Counted from the stretch's first letter, positions 1 to 7,810 are shown. The stretch: DNA of 64,000 nt from BOG-932 sp965276835 (GCA_965276835.1 OZ255631.1:4464001-4528000), one strand, 5' to 3'. Notes: a model not told the origin generated them from the letters alone. Numbers and translations are program-made.

Positions 1-2
1 CG

Positions 3-194
3 TTCCCCCCTGAACTTGCCGGCGACATCTTATTCCATTGTCATCTCGTCGATCACGAGGACGCCGGGATGATGGGCCTGTTGCGTGTCGTCAAACCGGA
101 TGGCGCTCCCATCCGTAAAGCGGAATTGCCTGAAGGATGGCCGCAAGGTTTTCCGCGTTCCGCCATCTGCCGGCCGCCGAGCGGCACGAACTGA
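3..194 (+). CDS. Multicopper oxidase, C-terminal fragment (5' end outside window)
   Basis: An open frame enters from the left edge and ends at TGA 192-194. It encodes the last 63 residues of a protein. The fragment contains HCHLVDHEDAGMMG near residue 14, the copper-binding signature of multicopper oxidases: HCH supplies type 3 and type 1 ligands, and the following H and M complete the type 1 site. These enzymes oxidise phenols or metals, usually outside the cytoplasm, and reduce oxygen to water. The frame has no start in the window, so length, signal peptide and subfamily cannot be judged. ATG 195 follows the stop directly. Confidence 0.85.
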   Translation, partial: FPPELAGDILFHCHLVDHEDAGMMGLLRVVKPDGAPIRKAELPEGWPQGFPRSAICRPPSGTN

Positions 195-413
195 ATGATT
201 TCTCCGCCTTAAATCGGACGACATTTCCGTGTAGGGATTTTCGCTCACCCGCCGGAAATCCTCTTTGCGTTTTATCGAATCGCCCCGCCCAAGCTGGTGG
301 CTTGGTTCCTGCTGATGATCGTGTCCTACACCCTGACCGCTTTGGTGAATCGCCCGGCGGAATATGCGCCGGAAAAAGTTGAGGATCTCGCTCCGGTCGG
401 CGCGACCGCGTGA
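195..413 (+). pseudogene. Short hydrophobic reading frame, possibly a broken small membrane protein gene
   Basis: ATG 195 directly follows the multicopper oxidase stop, but the frame hits TAA at 210. The same frame then stays open from 213 to TGA 411-413 and reads as a plausible peptide: a hydrophobic segment (LVAWFLLMIVSYTLTALV) followed by an acidic tail. The final TGA overlaps the GTG of the next gene (GTGA, 410-413), the usual sign of translational coupling. Either a small protein starts at GTG 297 or ATG 315, or a longer gene has been interrupted by the TAA at 210. I do not recognise a family. Confidence 0.3.
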
Positions 414-808
414 ACACCGCGTTGGCCCGCCGTTGGACCTTTGCGGCCCTGGCGGCCGGGCTGATCGCCGCCGGGCTGATCTGGCGTCTTGCGCCGCTCG
501 GCCTGCCGTTTTTCCTCTACAAATATGGTGGTTCGGCGATCTGGGGCGCGATGGTCTATTGTGTCGCGGCGGCTGTGTTCCCGTCACGCCGGCCGGCGGT
601 TATCGCGCTTGGCGCTGCGGCGGTCGCGATCCTCAGCGAGCTCTTCCGTCTCTATCACACGCCCGGCCTGGACGCGTTCCGCGCGACCCTGTTCGGCGCC
701 CTGCTGCTGGGGCGGACCTTCCTGCTCTGGAACATCGTCGCCTATCTGCTTGCCATCGCGGTTGCGGCGGGGATAGATCGCTTTTTCGGCAGATTGCCGC
801 GACCTTAA
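410..808 (+). CDS. DUF2809-like integral membrane protein
   Basis: The 132-residue product is almost entirely hydrophobic, with about four membrane segments (roughly residues 8-26, 40-55, 60-75 and 100-122). A charged RLYHTPGLDAFRATLFG segment lies between the third and fourth. This pattern, including the Y/H-x-x-x-LD and LLGRTFLLWNIVAY parts, fits the DUF2809 family of unknown function. The start is GTG 410, chosen because it overlaps the preceding TGA. No strong ribosome binding site is visible, which fits translation by coupling. The CPBP protease gene follows after 25 bases, so the two are probably cotranscribed. Confidence 0.65.
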   Translation: MNTALARRWTFAALAAGLIAAGLIWRLAPLGLPFFLYKYGGSAIWGAMVYCVAAAVFPSRRPAVIALGAAAVAILSELFRLYHTPGLDAFRATLFGALLLGRTFLLWNIVAYLLAIAVAAGIDRFFGRLPRP

Positions 809-833
809 CAAATAAAAAGGAAAGGGAGATGCC

Positions 834-1565
834 ATGACCGCCGCGCTCGATATCAATCTTATCGCCTATCTGATCGCCGTCGCGTTCGGTGTTTTCGCCA
901 TTCTGACCTGGCGCAGGCATGGCGCGTCCGCCCTCGCGGGGCTGGGCCTATCGGTTGATGGCCAGGCGGTGCGGGATTTCGGCGCCGGTTTGCTGATCAC
1001 CACGGCCGTGATGTTCGGCATCCTTGTCGTCGAATTGGCTTCAGGCGGCATTCAGGCGATGGGCGTGCCGTTCAATACCGGTCGCGCGCTGCAGTGTGGC
1101 GTGGAGCTGATCGGCCAGGGGGCGCTCGACGAATTCCTGATGCGCGGCATGCTGATTTCCGGCTTGGCGCTGGCGCTGGGCGGGCGGCGTGTCGCGGCGG
1201 TGCTGATCGCCGCGGTGCTGTTCGGCCTGGCGCATATGTATTTCAAAGGGGCGTCGCCCGAATCCGTGCTCAGCAATACGGTCGGCGGCGTGACCTATGG
1301 CCTGGCCTTCATCCTGACCGGCCGCCTGTGGCTCGGGCTCGGCCTGCATTTCGCCTGGAATTTCGCCGAGGGGCCGCTGCTTGGCTTCCCGGTCAGCGGC
1401 TATGATTTCGGCGCCGGGTTCTTTCATATCGTGGATTTGGGGCCGCGCTGGCTGACCGGCGGCCTATATGGCCCCGAAGGTGGCGTGGTCGGCATCGGTT
1501 TCCGTTTCGTCGTGATTGCCGCTCTGCTGGCATGGGTGCGCATGACGGGTCGACCGAAAGCCTGA
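834..1565 (+). CDS. CPBP-family intramembrane metalloprotease
   Basis: The 243-residue polytopic membrane protein shows the CPBP (CAAX protease and bacteriocin-processing, Abi) signature. Motif 1 is DEFLMR at residues 99-104, with Asp in place of the first of the usual paired glutamates. Motif 2 is FGLAH at 130-134 and motif 3 is HFAWN at 172-176. These residues form the glutamate/histidine metal-type active site inside the membrane. Members process prenylated or signal-bearing peptides or act in stress responses; the substrate here is unknown. The start ATG 834 has GGGAG about eight bases upstream. The conserved D-for-E change still leaves one catalytic glutamate (E100). Confidence 0.85.
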   Translation: MTAALDINLIAYLIAVAFGVFAILTWRRHGASALAGLGLSVDGQAVRDFGAGLLITTAVMFGILVVELASGGIQAMGVPFNTGRALQCGVELIGQGALDEFLMRGMLISGLALALGGRRVAAVLIAAVLFGLAHMYFKGASPESVLSNTVGGVTYGLAFILTGRLWLGLGLHFAWNFAEGPLLGFPVSGYDFGAGFFHIVDLGPRWLTGGLYGPEGGVVGIGFRFVVIAALLAWVRMTGRPKA

Positions 1566-1606
1566 CGGGTCATGCCTTAAGGGATCGTGTGAAAAGGATA
1601 ACAGTC

Positions 1607-2005
1607 ATGGAAACCGTCGCCCATTTGAATAGCGATTTGATCCGATCGCTCCCGGACGACGGTCCTGTCGTCATGGTCAACTTGGTGCGGCTGCGTACGC
1701 GTGCGCTGAACGGGGAGGGATCCGGTTGGGATGCTTATCAGCGTTACAGTACCGCGGTGGTGAAGCTCCTGAAGCCGCGTGGCGCGACTATTTTGTGGGC
1801 CGGGGATGTCGAGGGCGTCGCGCTCGGCGTCGCCGACGCCAATCGGTGGGACTACGCGGTGTTGGTCCGCTATCCCAGCCGCGCCGTTTTCCTTGAAATG
1901 CTGGGTTCGGCGGACTACGCCGCCGCCAATATCGAGCGGGAAAACGCGCTGGAGGAGCATGTCATTTTCGCCGTCAAGGAGACGTTCGGCAAATTCCGCG
2001 ATTGA
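1607..2005 (+). CDS. DUF1330 domain-containing protein
   Basis: The 132-residue soluble protein has the ferredoxin-like alpha/beta dimeric fold typical of DUF1330. VVMVNLVRLR opens a first strand. A Y-rich helix follows, then the FLEML segment near residue 97 and EHVIFAVKE near the end. Function is unknown for the family. Start ATG 1607 is preferred over an upstream TTG/ATG because homology-like sequence begins here and AAAAGGA lies upstream. It follows the CPBP gene by 41 bases and converges on the ClC gene, whose stop is 30 bases away. Confidence 0.75.
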   Translation: METVAHLNSDLIRSLPDDGPVVMVNLVRLRTRALNGEGSGWDAYQRYSTAVVKLLKPRGATILWAGDVEGVALGVADANRWDYAVLVRYPSRAVFLEMLGSADYAAANIERENALEEHVIFAVKETFGKFRD

Positions 2006-2035
2006 ACGTACCGGCCGGTTGCAGACTCTCTTCGG

Positions 2036-3400
2036 TCAGGTGGGCGCCTGTTCTATGGGCTCTTGGACGGGCGGTTCTTGGGTGGCCGGCGGCGGCGTGT
2101 CTCGATATTGCTCCGCAAGCGCGTGATAGAGCGCCTCGGGGCACAGCAGTTTGGACACGCCATAGGCGATGATGGCGGAGGCCATGAGCGGGATCAGCAT
2201 GGCTTGATCGTCCGTCATCTCCATGACGATCACGAAGGCCGTGATCGGCGCCTGCACAACGCCGGCGAAATAGCCGACCATGCCGAGCAGCACGACAGCG
2301 CCGGCCGGTGTGGATGTAAAGACGGTGGAGAGCGCCGACCCGATGCCCGCGCCGACCGAGATCGAGGGTGAGAACAGGCCGCCTGGAATCCCGCAGACGC
2401 TCGAAATCAGTGTCGCCAATAGCTTCAGAACTGTGAATGCCCAGCCTAGATGGCCGGTGCCTTGCAGTGCGCCGCGCGCCTGGTCGTAGCCGGTGCCGTA
2501 GGTGGCCCCGCCGCCTGCGATCCCGATGATCGCCAGTACCAGGCCGCACCCGGCGGCGAAGGCCACGGGCCGCCGCCGGATGGCGCCGCCGAACGCGCTG
2601 GGCGCGCGGCGCGTGATGAGGATCACCAGCCGGCTGAAGCTGCCGCCCAGCAGTCCGCCGATCACGCCCGCCGTCACCACCACCGCCCAGCTTTGCGGGC
2701 CGGGCAGCGTGGCGCTCGTACCCCCGAAATAGGTACCGTTGCCCAGGACCGTCTGCGCCGCGATGCCCGCCAGGATGACGGCGATCAGGACCAGGCTGCT
2801 GACCCGCTGCTCGAACGACCGGCTCATCTCCTCGATCGCGAACACGATGCCGGCCAGTGGCGCGTTGAACGCCGCGGCGATGCCCGCCGCGCTGCCCGCC
2901 AGGATAAGCCCGGGTTCGCGCCCGCCCATGCCGGACACTTTGCCGGCCGCAATCATGATGGCTGCGCCGACCTGCACCGTCGGTCCCTCCCGTCCGATCG
3001 AGGCCCCGCCCAATAGCCCCAGCAGGCAAAGCCCGATCTTGCCCACCGCCACGCGAAGCGACAGCAGCCGGTCCCGCCTTTCCGGGTGCAGCGGATCGCG
3101 CGCGGCAATCGCCTGCGGAATGCCGCTGCCTTGCGAGCCGGGGAAGAATCTGCGCGCCAGGAACGCCGAAAGGGCGAGCGCCGCGGGCGTGATGACCAGC
3201 GCCAGAAAGGGTGAGAGCGATATCGCTTTCTGAAAGACCGCCTGTGCGTTGTTCGCGGCGATGGCGAACCCGACAGCGACATAGCCGGTCGCGATCGCGC
3301 CGAGCAGGAAGACCAGCCGCCGCCGCCAGGTATGCGACGACAACCAGACAGGCCGCGGTCGCTCCGTCGGGGTGCCGGCCTTCGTGGGAAGCGCGTCCAT
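2036..3400 (-). CDS. ClC-family chloride channel/antiporter
   Basis: The 454-residue membrane protein carries the ClC anion-selectivity motifs in order: GSGIP at residues 91-95, GREGP at 136-140 and GGLFSPSISVGAG around 343-355. E138 in GREGP is the gating glutamate. An IEEM segment at about 189-192 places a glutamate at the internal proton-transfer position of proton-coupled bacterial ClC exchangers. A tyrosine in EALYHAL near residue 430 matches the central-site tyrosine. The protein is therefore probably a 2Cl-/H+ exchanger in the inner membrane rather than a passive channel. It lacks a CBS domain; the C-terminus is a proline/glutamate-rich tail of about 20 residues. It is divergent from the SDR gene, with 206 bases between them. 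Confidence 0.92.
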   Translation of the reverse strand: MDALPTKAGTPTERPRPVWLSSHTWRRRLVFLLGAIATGYVAVGFAIAANNAQAVFQKAISLSPFLALVITPAALALSAFLARRFFPGSQGSGIPQAIAARDPLHPERRDRLLSLRVAVGKIGLCLLGLLGGASIGREGPTVQVGAAIMIAAGKVSGMGGREPGLILAGSAAGIAAAFNAPLAGIVFAIEEMSRSFEQRVSSLVLIAVILAGIAAQTVLGNGTYFGGTSATLPGPQSWAVVVTAGVIGGLLGGSFSRLVILITRRAPSAFGGAIRRRPVAFAAGCGLVLAIIGIAGGGATYGTGYDQARGALQGTGHLGWAFTVLKLLATLISSVCGIPGGLFSPSISVGAGIGSALSTVFTSTPAGAVVLLGMVGYFAGVVQAPITAFVIVMEMTDDQAMLIPLMASAIIAYGVSKLLCPEALYHALAEQYRDTPPPATQEPPVQEPIEQAPT

Positions 3401-3606
3401 ATTCGTCCTTTACCCAGCCATGCGCCCGAGATTTGCCCGTATTACCCCAACTGCCCCCTTCTCGCGAAATCCGGGCTGGATGCGTTGCGTGTTCATGGGG
3501 ACAACGCGATAAAGCGCTGGGAAATATCGGTTTAGGCGGCGTATAGGGTTGGGCGGATCGTGCACCGACGCGCTGCGATCCGAACGAAACATTGGGGAAG
3601 ACAGAC

Positions 3607-4401
3607 ATGACGATTCGGCGATTCGAGGGCAAGGTTGCGCTGGTGACGGGCGCGGCGCTGGGCATGGGGCGGGTGACGGCCCAGCGTTTCGCGGCCGAGG
3701 GCGCGAAGGTCTGCGTCGTCGACATCATCAAGGACGGGGTCGAGGAGACCGCCGCCATGATCCGCGCCGCGGGCGGCGATGCCTTTGCCTGTGTCGCCGA
3801 TATTTCGCAGGAAGCCGACAACGAGCGGATGGCGGACGAGACGATCGCCCGTTACGGCCGACTGGATGCGGTCGATCTGAACGCCGCGGTCCTGGGCCAG
3901 CATGCGTCCTTCTTCAACTGCACGGTCGCCAATTACGACAAGATCGTTTCGGTCAACCAGCGCGGCACGTTCCTGGGCATGAAGGCCGTCGGCCGCGTGA
4001 TGGCGCCGGGCGGCGCGGTTGTGGTGATGTCCTCGACCGCCGGCATCATGGGGCACCCGGCCAACCCGGCCTACAGCACCGCCAAGCACGCGGTGATCGG
4101 GATGGTGCGCTCGGCCGCGCCGGCGTTCGGCGAGCGGGGCCTTCGCATCAATGTGATCTGCCCGGGCGGGGTAAACACCCGCATGCACACGACCACCGTG
4201 GTCGACGACCCGATCGTACCGCTGGAAGATCTGGCGCCGGTTCCGTTCCGTGGGGTCGCCACGCCGCAGCATATCGCCGAGGTGGTGCTGTTCCTGTGCA
4301 GCAGCGCGGCCGGTTATATCACCGGCGCGGTCCATACGGTGGATGGCGGCGGCACCTGCGCCTTCAACATCCCGCTCGACTTCGACATCGCGGACCACTG
4401 A
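3607..4401 (+). CDS. Short-chain dehydrogenase/reductase (SDR)
   Basis: The 264-residue protein is a classical SDR. The cofactor motif TGAALGMG lies near residue 15, an LNAAV segment near 95 replaces the usual NNAG, the catalytic serine is in VMSSTAG, and the YxxxK pair is YSTAK near residue 156. D39 after the second strand (VVDI) suggests NAD rather than NADP. Start ATG 3607 has GGGGAAG seven bases upstream; a TTG 15 bases earlier is unlikely. The final residues NIPLDFDIADH form an unusual short tail. The substrate cannot be deduced. It stands alone, with the ArsR promoter region following. Confidence 0.88.
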   Translation: MTIRRFEGKVALVTGAALGMGRVTAQRFAAEGAKVCVVDIIKDGVEETAAMIRAAGGDAFACVADISQEADNERMADETIARYGRLDAVDLNAAVLGQHASFFNCTVANYDKIVSVNQRGTFLGMKAVGRVMAPGGAVVVMSSTAGIMGHPANPAYSTAKHAVIGMVRSAAPAFGERGLRINVICPGGVNTRMHTTTVVDDPIVPLEDLAPVPFRGVATPQHIAEVVLFLCSSAAGYITGAVHTVDGGGTCAFNIPLDFDIADH

Positions 4402-4415
4402 GCCGGAAATTTCGA

Positions 4416-4470
4416 TTGACTCATCCATAGCTTGTTGGTTATTGATCTAATCCATAACCAATGAGTTATG
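4416..4470 (+). promoter_or_regulatory. Promoter and inverted-repeat operator of the ArsR operon
   Basis: TTGACT at 4416-4421 and TTATTG at 4439-4444 form a possible -35/-10 pair with 17-base spacing. The region holds several dyads: TTGGTTAT (4435-4442) pairs with ATAACCAA (4454-4461), ACTCAT (4419-4424) with ATGAGT (4461-4466), and CATAAC (4453-4458) with GTTATG (4465-4470). A repressor bound here would cover the -10 region, so autoregulation by the adjacent ArsR-type protein is likely. The promoter hexamers are inferred by eye. Confidence 0.55.
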
Positions 4471-4477
4471 ATTTCCG

Positions 4478-4801
4478 ATGCCTGACGTTCAAGACCTGCT
4501 GTTCAAAACGCTCGCCGACCCGACCCGGCGGGGCATCTTCGAGCGGCTGTGCCGCGAAGGGGAGCAGACAGTCGGCGCGCTGACCGCGCGGGCCGGGGTC
4601 TCGCAACCGGCGGTCTCCAAACATCTCGGTGTGCTGAAACAGGCCGGGCTGGTGCTCGACCGCCACGAGGGCCGCCAGACGCACTATACCGCCCAAGCCG
4701 CCGCCCTGGCCCCAATGATGGACTGGACGCGCGAGATGACCGCGTTCTGGCAGAGCCGGTTCGACGACCTGGAGAACCTGCTGAAGAGGATGGACCAGTG
4801 A
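4478..4801 (+). CDS. ArsR/SmtB-type winged-helix transcriptional repressor
   Basis: The 107-residue protein is a single winged helix-turn-helix domain. LADPTRRGIFERL leads into the DNA-reading helix SQPAVSKHLGVLKQAGLV, a typical ArsR pattern. The cysteine metal-binding box (ELCVCDL type) is absent; the equivalent helix has one Cys in RLCREGE, so this is probably the non-metal-sensing SdpR-like branch paired with SRPBCC proteins. It is the first gene of an operon: its TGA overlaps the GTG of the SRPBCC gene. The dyads just upstream are the likely operator. Confidence 0.9.
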   Translation: MPDVQDLLFKTLADPTRRGIFERLCREGEQTVGALTARAGVSQPAVSKHLGVLKQAGLVLDRHEGRQTHYTAQAAALAPMMDWTREMTAFWQSRFDDLENLLKRMDQ

Positions 4802-5235
4802 GCGGCGGATCGCGCGAATCCTTGGGCGAAACCCGCTCCGTCATCGTCGAGCGGGAGCTGCCCCATCCGCCGGAGAAGATCTGGCGCGCGCTGACCCAGC
4901 CGCACCTGATCGAAGAATGGCTGATGAAGAGCGACTTCAAGCCGGACATCGATCACCGCTTCAGTTTTCGGAAGGAGTGGGGTGAAATCGACTGCCGGGT
5001 TCTGGCCGTCGAGCCGAACCGGACGCTGTCCTACACATGGGCCGCGCGCGGTCTGGAGAGCGTCGTCACCTGGACCCTGACCCCGACCGGCACGGGCACC
5101 CTTCTGCGCATGGAACAGGCCGGTTTCCGGCCCGATCAGGAACAGGCCTTCCAAGGCGCCAGGTTCGGCTGGCGGAAGTTCGTCACGAACCTGGAGCAGC
5201 TTCTGGCGCGCGGGGATCGAGAGGAGATGTCATGA
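4798..5235 (+). CDS. SRPBCC (AHSA1-like) domain protein
   Basis: The 145-residue protein has the START/Bet v1-like ligand-binding fold of the AHSA1 branch. Strand VIVERELPHPPEKIWRALT, the LIEEWLM turn and the C-terminal helix GWRKFVTNLEQLL are characteristic. Genes of this type are very often cotranscribed with an ArsR repressor, as here. The ligand is unknown. Start GTG 4798 is chosen because it overlaps the ArsR stop (GTGA). It ends in ATGA overlapping the next gene, so the three are translationally coupled. Confidence 0.85.
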   Translation: MSGGSRESLGETRSVIVERELPHPPEKIWRALTQPHLIEEWLMKSDFKPDIDHRFSFRKEWGEIDCRVLAVEPNRTLSYTWAARGLESVVTWTLTPTGTGTLLRMEQAGFRPDQEQAFQGARFGWRKFVTNLEQLLARGDREEMS

Positions 5236-5465
5236 GTTGGAATTACGGGATACGCCAAACCCATCGCTGGTTGTCGATTCTCTTCACGCTGACGGTGATC
5301 GCCAATTTCGTCGCCCGTGGACTGAAGGCAGGAGAGCCGCCGGCGTGGCTGACCTATTCGCCGCTGCTGCCGCTGTTCCTGCTCCTGTTCAGCGGCCTCT
5401 ATATGTTTGTGTTGCCCTATGTCCGCAACGCGGGCAACGCGCGATATGCCGGCGCGCAGGAGTGA
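5232..5465 (+). CDS. Small two-segment membrane protein
   Basis: The 77-residue product has two hydrophobic segments (about residues 14-30 and 42-65) and a charged C-terminus. It begins at ATG 5232, which overlaps the SRPBCC stop, with GAGGAG 6 bases upstream. Similar short membrane proteins sit behind ArsR-SRPBCC pairs in other genomes, but I do not recognise a named family. A role at the membrane linked to the ligand of the SRPBCC protein is only a guess. Confidence 0.7.
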   Translation: MSWNYGIRQTHRWLSILFTLTVIANFVARGLKAGEPPAWLTYSPLLPLFLLLFSGLYMFVLPYVRNAGNARYAGAQE

Positions 5466-5470
5466 ACGCG

Positions 5471-5863
5471 ATGAGCGCAGCGAAAACGGAACAGTCTCCG
5501 TCCCAGCTGATCGACGGACGGATCGCGGAGCTGGGCGACTGGCGGGGCGAGACGCTTGCGCGGGCCCGCGCGCTGATCAAACAGGCCGTTCCCGACGTTG
5601 TCGAGGAATGGAAATGGCGCGGTGTGCCGGTCTGGGAACGCGACGGCATCATCTGCACCGGCGAGACCTATAAGGCGGCGGTCAAATTGACCTTCGCCAA
5701 GGGCGCCGCGCTGGACGACCCGTCGGGCCTGTTCAATTCCAGCCTGGACGGCAATGTCCGGCGCGCCATCGACATCCACGAGGGCGAGGCGATCGACGAG
5801 GATGCTTTGAAGGCATTGATCCGCTCGGCGGCGGCGCTAAACAGGTCCAAAGCCAAGCGCTGA
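5471..5863 (+). CDS. DUF1801 domain-containing protein
   Basis: The 130-residue soluble protein matches the DUF1801 (YdhG/YjhG-like) pattern. It has a helix with RALIKQAVPDVVEEWKW, the strand GVPVWERDGIICTGETYK, then the VKLTFAKGA segment and a C-terminal helical hairpin. Family function is unsettled; the fold is related to frataxin-like/SufE-like alpha-beta proteins. It is the fourth gene of the ArsR operon, six bases after the membrane protein. A GTG at 5462 would add three residues; ATG 5471 is preferred. Confidence 0.78.
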   Translation: MSAAKTEQSPSQLIDGRIAELGDWRGETLARARALIKQAVPDVVEEWKWRGVPVWERDGIICTGETYKAAVKLTFAKGAALDDPSGLFNSSLDGNVRRAIDIHEGEAIDEDALKALIRSAAALNRSKAKR

Positions 5864-5889
5864 TCGCCAATCCCATGTGAGAGACGAGC

Positions 5890-6411
5890 ATGAGCACCGA
5901 TCCGAACACGCTGACTGCCTCATGCCGCTGCGGCCAGGTCGCCTTCGCGGTCGATGGCCGGCCGATCGCGCATACTGCGTGCTATTGCGCCAGTTGCAGG
6001 ACGGCGGGCCGCGCGTTCGAACAGGCGCCCGGTGCGACGCCGGTCGTGGCCGACGATGGCGGAACCGACCTGGTGCTCTATCGCAAGGATCGCGTTGTCC
6101 TTGTCGGAGGCGCCGACCTGCTGACGGAACATCGCTTGAAGCCGGACTCGCCGACGCGGCGGATGCTGGCGACCTGCTGCAACACGCCGATGTTTCTGGA
6201 TTTCACGAAAGGACACTGGCTGTCGCTCTATCGCGGGCGTTTACCGGGAAATGTGCCGCCGCTGGAGATGCGGGTGATGACGGCCGACCGGCCCGCCGGG
6301 GTAACGCTGCCCGACGACGTGCCCAATCATGCGGGGCATTCGGGCAAGTTCATGTGGAAGCTCGTCAGCGCGTGGGCGGCGATGGGATTTCGCCGGCCGA
6401 AGGTCGTTTGA
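5890..6411 (+). CDS. GFA-like zinc-binding protein (DUF6151 type)
   Basis: The 173-residue protein contains the cysteine pattern of the glutathione-dependent formaldehyde-activating (GFA/CENP-V) superfamily: CRCGQV at residues 12-17, CYCASC near 31-36 and CCNTP near 98. These cysteines bind structural and catalytic zinc in relatives. The sequence between them is more divergent than in standard GFA proteins, so a glutathione-formaldehyde activity should not be assumed. It is the last gene of the ArsR operon, 26 bases after DUF1801. It converges on higA. Confidence 0.72.
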   Translation: MSTDPNTLTASCRCGQVAFAVDGRPIAHTACYCASCRTAGRAFEQAPGATPVVADDGGTDLVLYRKDRVVLVGGADLLTEHRLKPDSPTRRMLATCCNTPMFLDFTKGHWLSLYRGRLPGNVPPLEMRVMTADRPAGVTLPDDVPNHAGHSGKFMWKLVSAWAAMGFRRPKVV

Positions 6412-6449
6412 TAGTAAAGCCTGTAAAGCGTTCCTGAGCTTCCGGCCGG

Positions 6450-6740
6450 TCAGGCCGCATCCACTTCTGCGCGAACACGGTCTCCGTATTCGCGTTCGGC
6501 CTGCCGCAGATCGTAGGCTTGCTGCATGGCGAGCCACAAGCGTGCGCCAGTCCCCAGCGCCCGACCCATCCTCAGGGCCGTCTCCGGCGTAATGGAGCGC
6601 CGTGCACCGACGATCTCCTGAATCCGTTGCGGCGGTACGCGCAGCTTGAGACCGAAAGCGGTGGCGCTCAGGCCGCGTGCCTCCAGTTCCTCCTTGAGGA
6701 TCAGGCCGGGATGAACCCCGTGAAATGCCATGCTCTCCAT
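6450..6740 (-). CDS. higA: HigA-type antitoxin
   Basis: The 96-residue protein is an XRE helix-turn-helix antitoxin of the HigA type. The N-terminal HPGLILKEELEARGLSA is the diagnostic HigA segment, and the HTH spans about residues 24-60 (VPPQRIQEIVGARRSITPETALRMGRAL). It would neutralise the HigB toxin and repress the operon. It follows higB by nine bases on the same strand. TAGGAGATATCG supports ATG 6740 over the in-frame ATG three codons on. Confidence 0.9.
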   Translation of the reverse strand: MESMAFHGVHPGLILKEELEARGLSATAFGLKLRVPPQRIQEIVGARRSITPETALRMGRALGTGARLWLAMQQAYDLRQAEREYGDRVRAEVDAA

Positions 6741-6749
6741 CGATATCTC

Positions 6750-7028
6750 CTAGTGATAGTCGACGATCTCAACGTCATATGCGTCGCCGTCATGAAAGGT
6801 GAATACTAGTCGCCACGGACCGTTGATCGTCATCGCCCATTGTCCCTCCCGATCATGCGAGAGCTTATGAAGTCCAATGGACGCCAACGATGGAATTTCG
6901 TCCAGCTTTGCTACAGCGTCGAGCAACTGCAACCGCGACAAAGCCTTCGTCGTATCCAGCCCGGAAAACTTCGATTTGCAGTTTTCTGCGAACTGCCGCG
7001 TGATCGCGTTTTTCCAGCCCTTGATCAT
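6750..7028 (-). CDS. higB: HigB-type toxin (RelE/ParE superfamily mRNA interferase)
   Basis: The 92-residue protein matches HigB toxins, ribosome-dependent mRNA endonucleases. LHKLSHDREGQWAMTINGPWRLVF is the core beta sheet with the RelE-fold catalytic face, and it ends in DAYDVEIVDYH as HigB proteins do. I start it at ATG 7028 (MIKGW), where the family normally begins, rather than at an ATG five codons earlier. It comes first in the pair, the usual HigBA order. A perfect dyad lies just upstream. Confidence 0.9.
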   Translation of the reverse strand: MIKGWKNAITRQFAENCKSKFSGLDTTKALSRLQLLDAVAKLDEIPSLASIGLHKLSHDREGQWAMTINGPWRLVFTFHDGDAYDVEIVDYH

Positions 7029-7038
7029 CGCTAAGCAT

Positions 7039-7055
7039 GCCACGCCTAACGTGGC
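7039..7055. promoter_or_regulatory. Inverted repeat upstream of higBA, likely operator
   Basis: GCCACG (7039-7044) and CGTGGC (7050-7055) form a perfect six-base dyad around CCTAA. It lies 11 bases before the chosen higB start, where the HigA protein would bind to repress its own operon. It overlaps no gene and could alternatively act as a terminator stem for the DUF882 gene that ends upstream of it. Confidence 0.45.
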
Positions 7056-7058
7056 GGA

Positions 7059-7763
7059 TCAAGCGCGGCGCTTGTGCCGCATCAGAAATTCCTGGTGCGC
7101 CTGGGCGCGGGACCGGGCCAGGCGGTCGCGCACGTTCAGCATGTGGCCGGGGCGCGGCGGGCCGAGAAGATCTTCTTTTGAATAGCCGCCGAGCAGGCGG
7201 TCGAAATTGCCGCCGTCCAGTTCCCAGTTGCGCGTCGGGCCACTGTCCAGATGGATGAAATCGGAATGCGGATACCAGCCGACGCCGCCGCGCTTCATCT
7301 TCAGCGCCGCCTGTTTGGCGTTGCCCAGCCGCTTGTCGAAGGTGACGTCGATCGCCCGGCCGTAAAGATGCTGGCTCTGCTCGGCGACGCCGAACTGGGT
7401 CGCCCGCAGCTTTTCGTTGGTCTCGCGCGTGCGGAAGGCCGACAGCACGGTGGCGCTGCCCTGGCTGGTGGCGGCCATGACGTCGGCCAGGAAATCCAGC
7501 ATGCCGATATCGACCGGCCCGGTCTTGTCGACATGGAAATCGCGCAGGAAGGCGGCAAGGTCGGTGACGGCGGTCAGCAACGGCCCGTTCCCGTCGCGAT
7601 AGGGGCCGTTGAAGGTCTCACCGGTATGGGCGTTTTTCAGCATCAGCCGCCGCCCGCCGTCCGGCAGCGCGAAGGCCGTGTTGCTGAAAAGAACACAGGC
7701 TCCGCCCGCCAGCAGCAGGTCGCGCCGCCGCAGGCCGGCCCTGTTCAGGGGATTGTTTGGCAT
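7059..7763 (-). CDS. DUF882/YcbK-like peptidase (M15A family), Tat-exported
   Basis: The 234-residue protein begins with a twin-arginine type signal (RRRDLLLAGGACVLF around residues 12-26), so it is exported folded. The mature part has the M15A zinc peptidase motifs SQHLYGRAIDV and HSDFIHLD, giving the His, Asp and His zinc ligands of murein endopeptidases such as MepA/MepK. It probably cuts cross-linked peptidoglycan in the periplasm. The length and domain match DUF882 proteins. A small GC hairpin lies just upstream. Confidence 0.85.
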   Translation of the reverse strand: MPNNPLNRAGLRRRDLLLAGGACVLFSNTAFALPDGGRRLMLKNAHTGETFNGPYRDGNGPLLTAVTDLAAFLRDFHVDKTGPVDIGMLDFLADVMAATSQGSATVLSAFRTRETNEKLRATQFGVAEQSQHLYGRAIDVTFDKRLGNAKQAALKMKRGGVGWYPHSDFIHLDSGPTRNWELDGGNFDRLLGGYSKEDLLGPPRPGHMLNVRDRLARSRAQAHQEFLMRHKRRA

Positions 7764-7774
7764 AGCCTAAAGGT

Positions 7775-7789
7775 GGGCGGTGTCCGCCC
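7775..7789. other. Short GC-rich hairpin between aldolase and DUF882 genes
   Basis: GGGCGG (7775-7780) and CCGCCC (7784-7789) flank a three-base loop. It sits after the aldolase stop on the minus strand and before the DUF882 start. Only a short T-like tract follows on the minus strand, so it may be a weak terminator or an attenuating stem. Confidence 0.35.
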
Positions 7790-7810
7790 GTCCGCAAGGA
7801 CGTGGCGGAA

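Noticed and set aside
1974..3821. Long minus-strand frame overlapping the ClC gene
   Set aside because: It overlaps the well-supported ClC gene in another frame and lacks membrane pattern.
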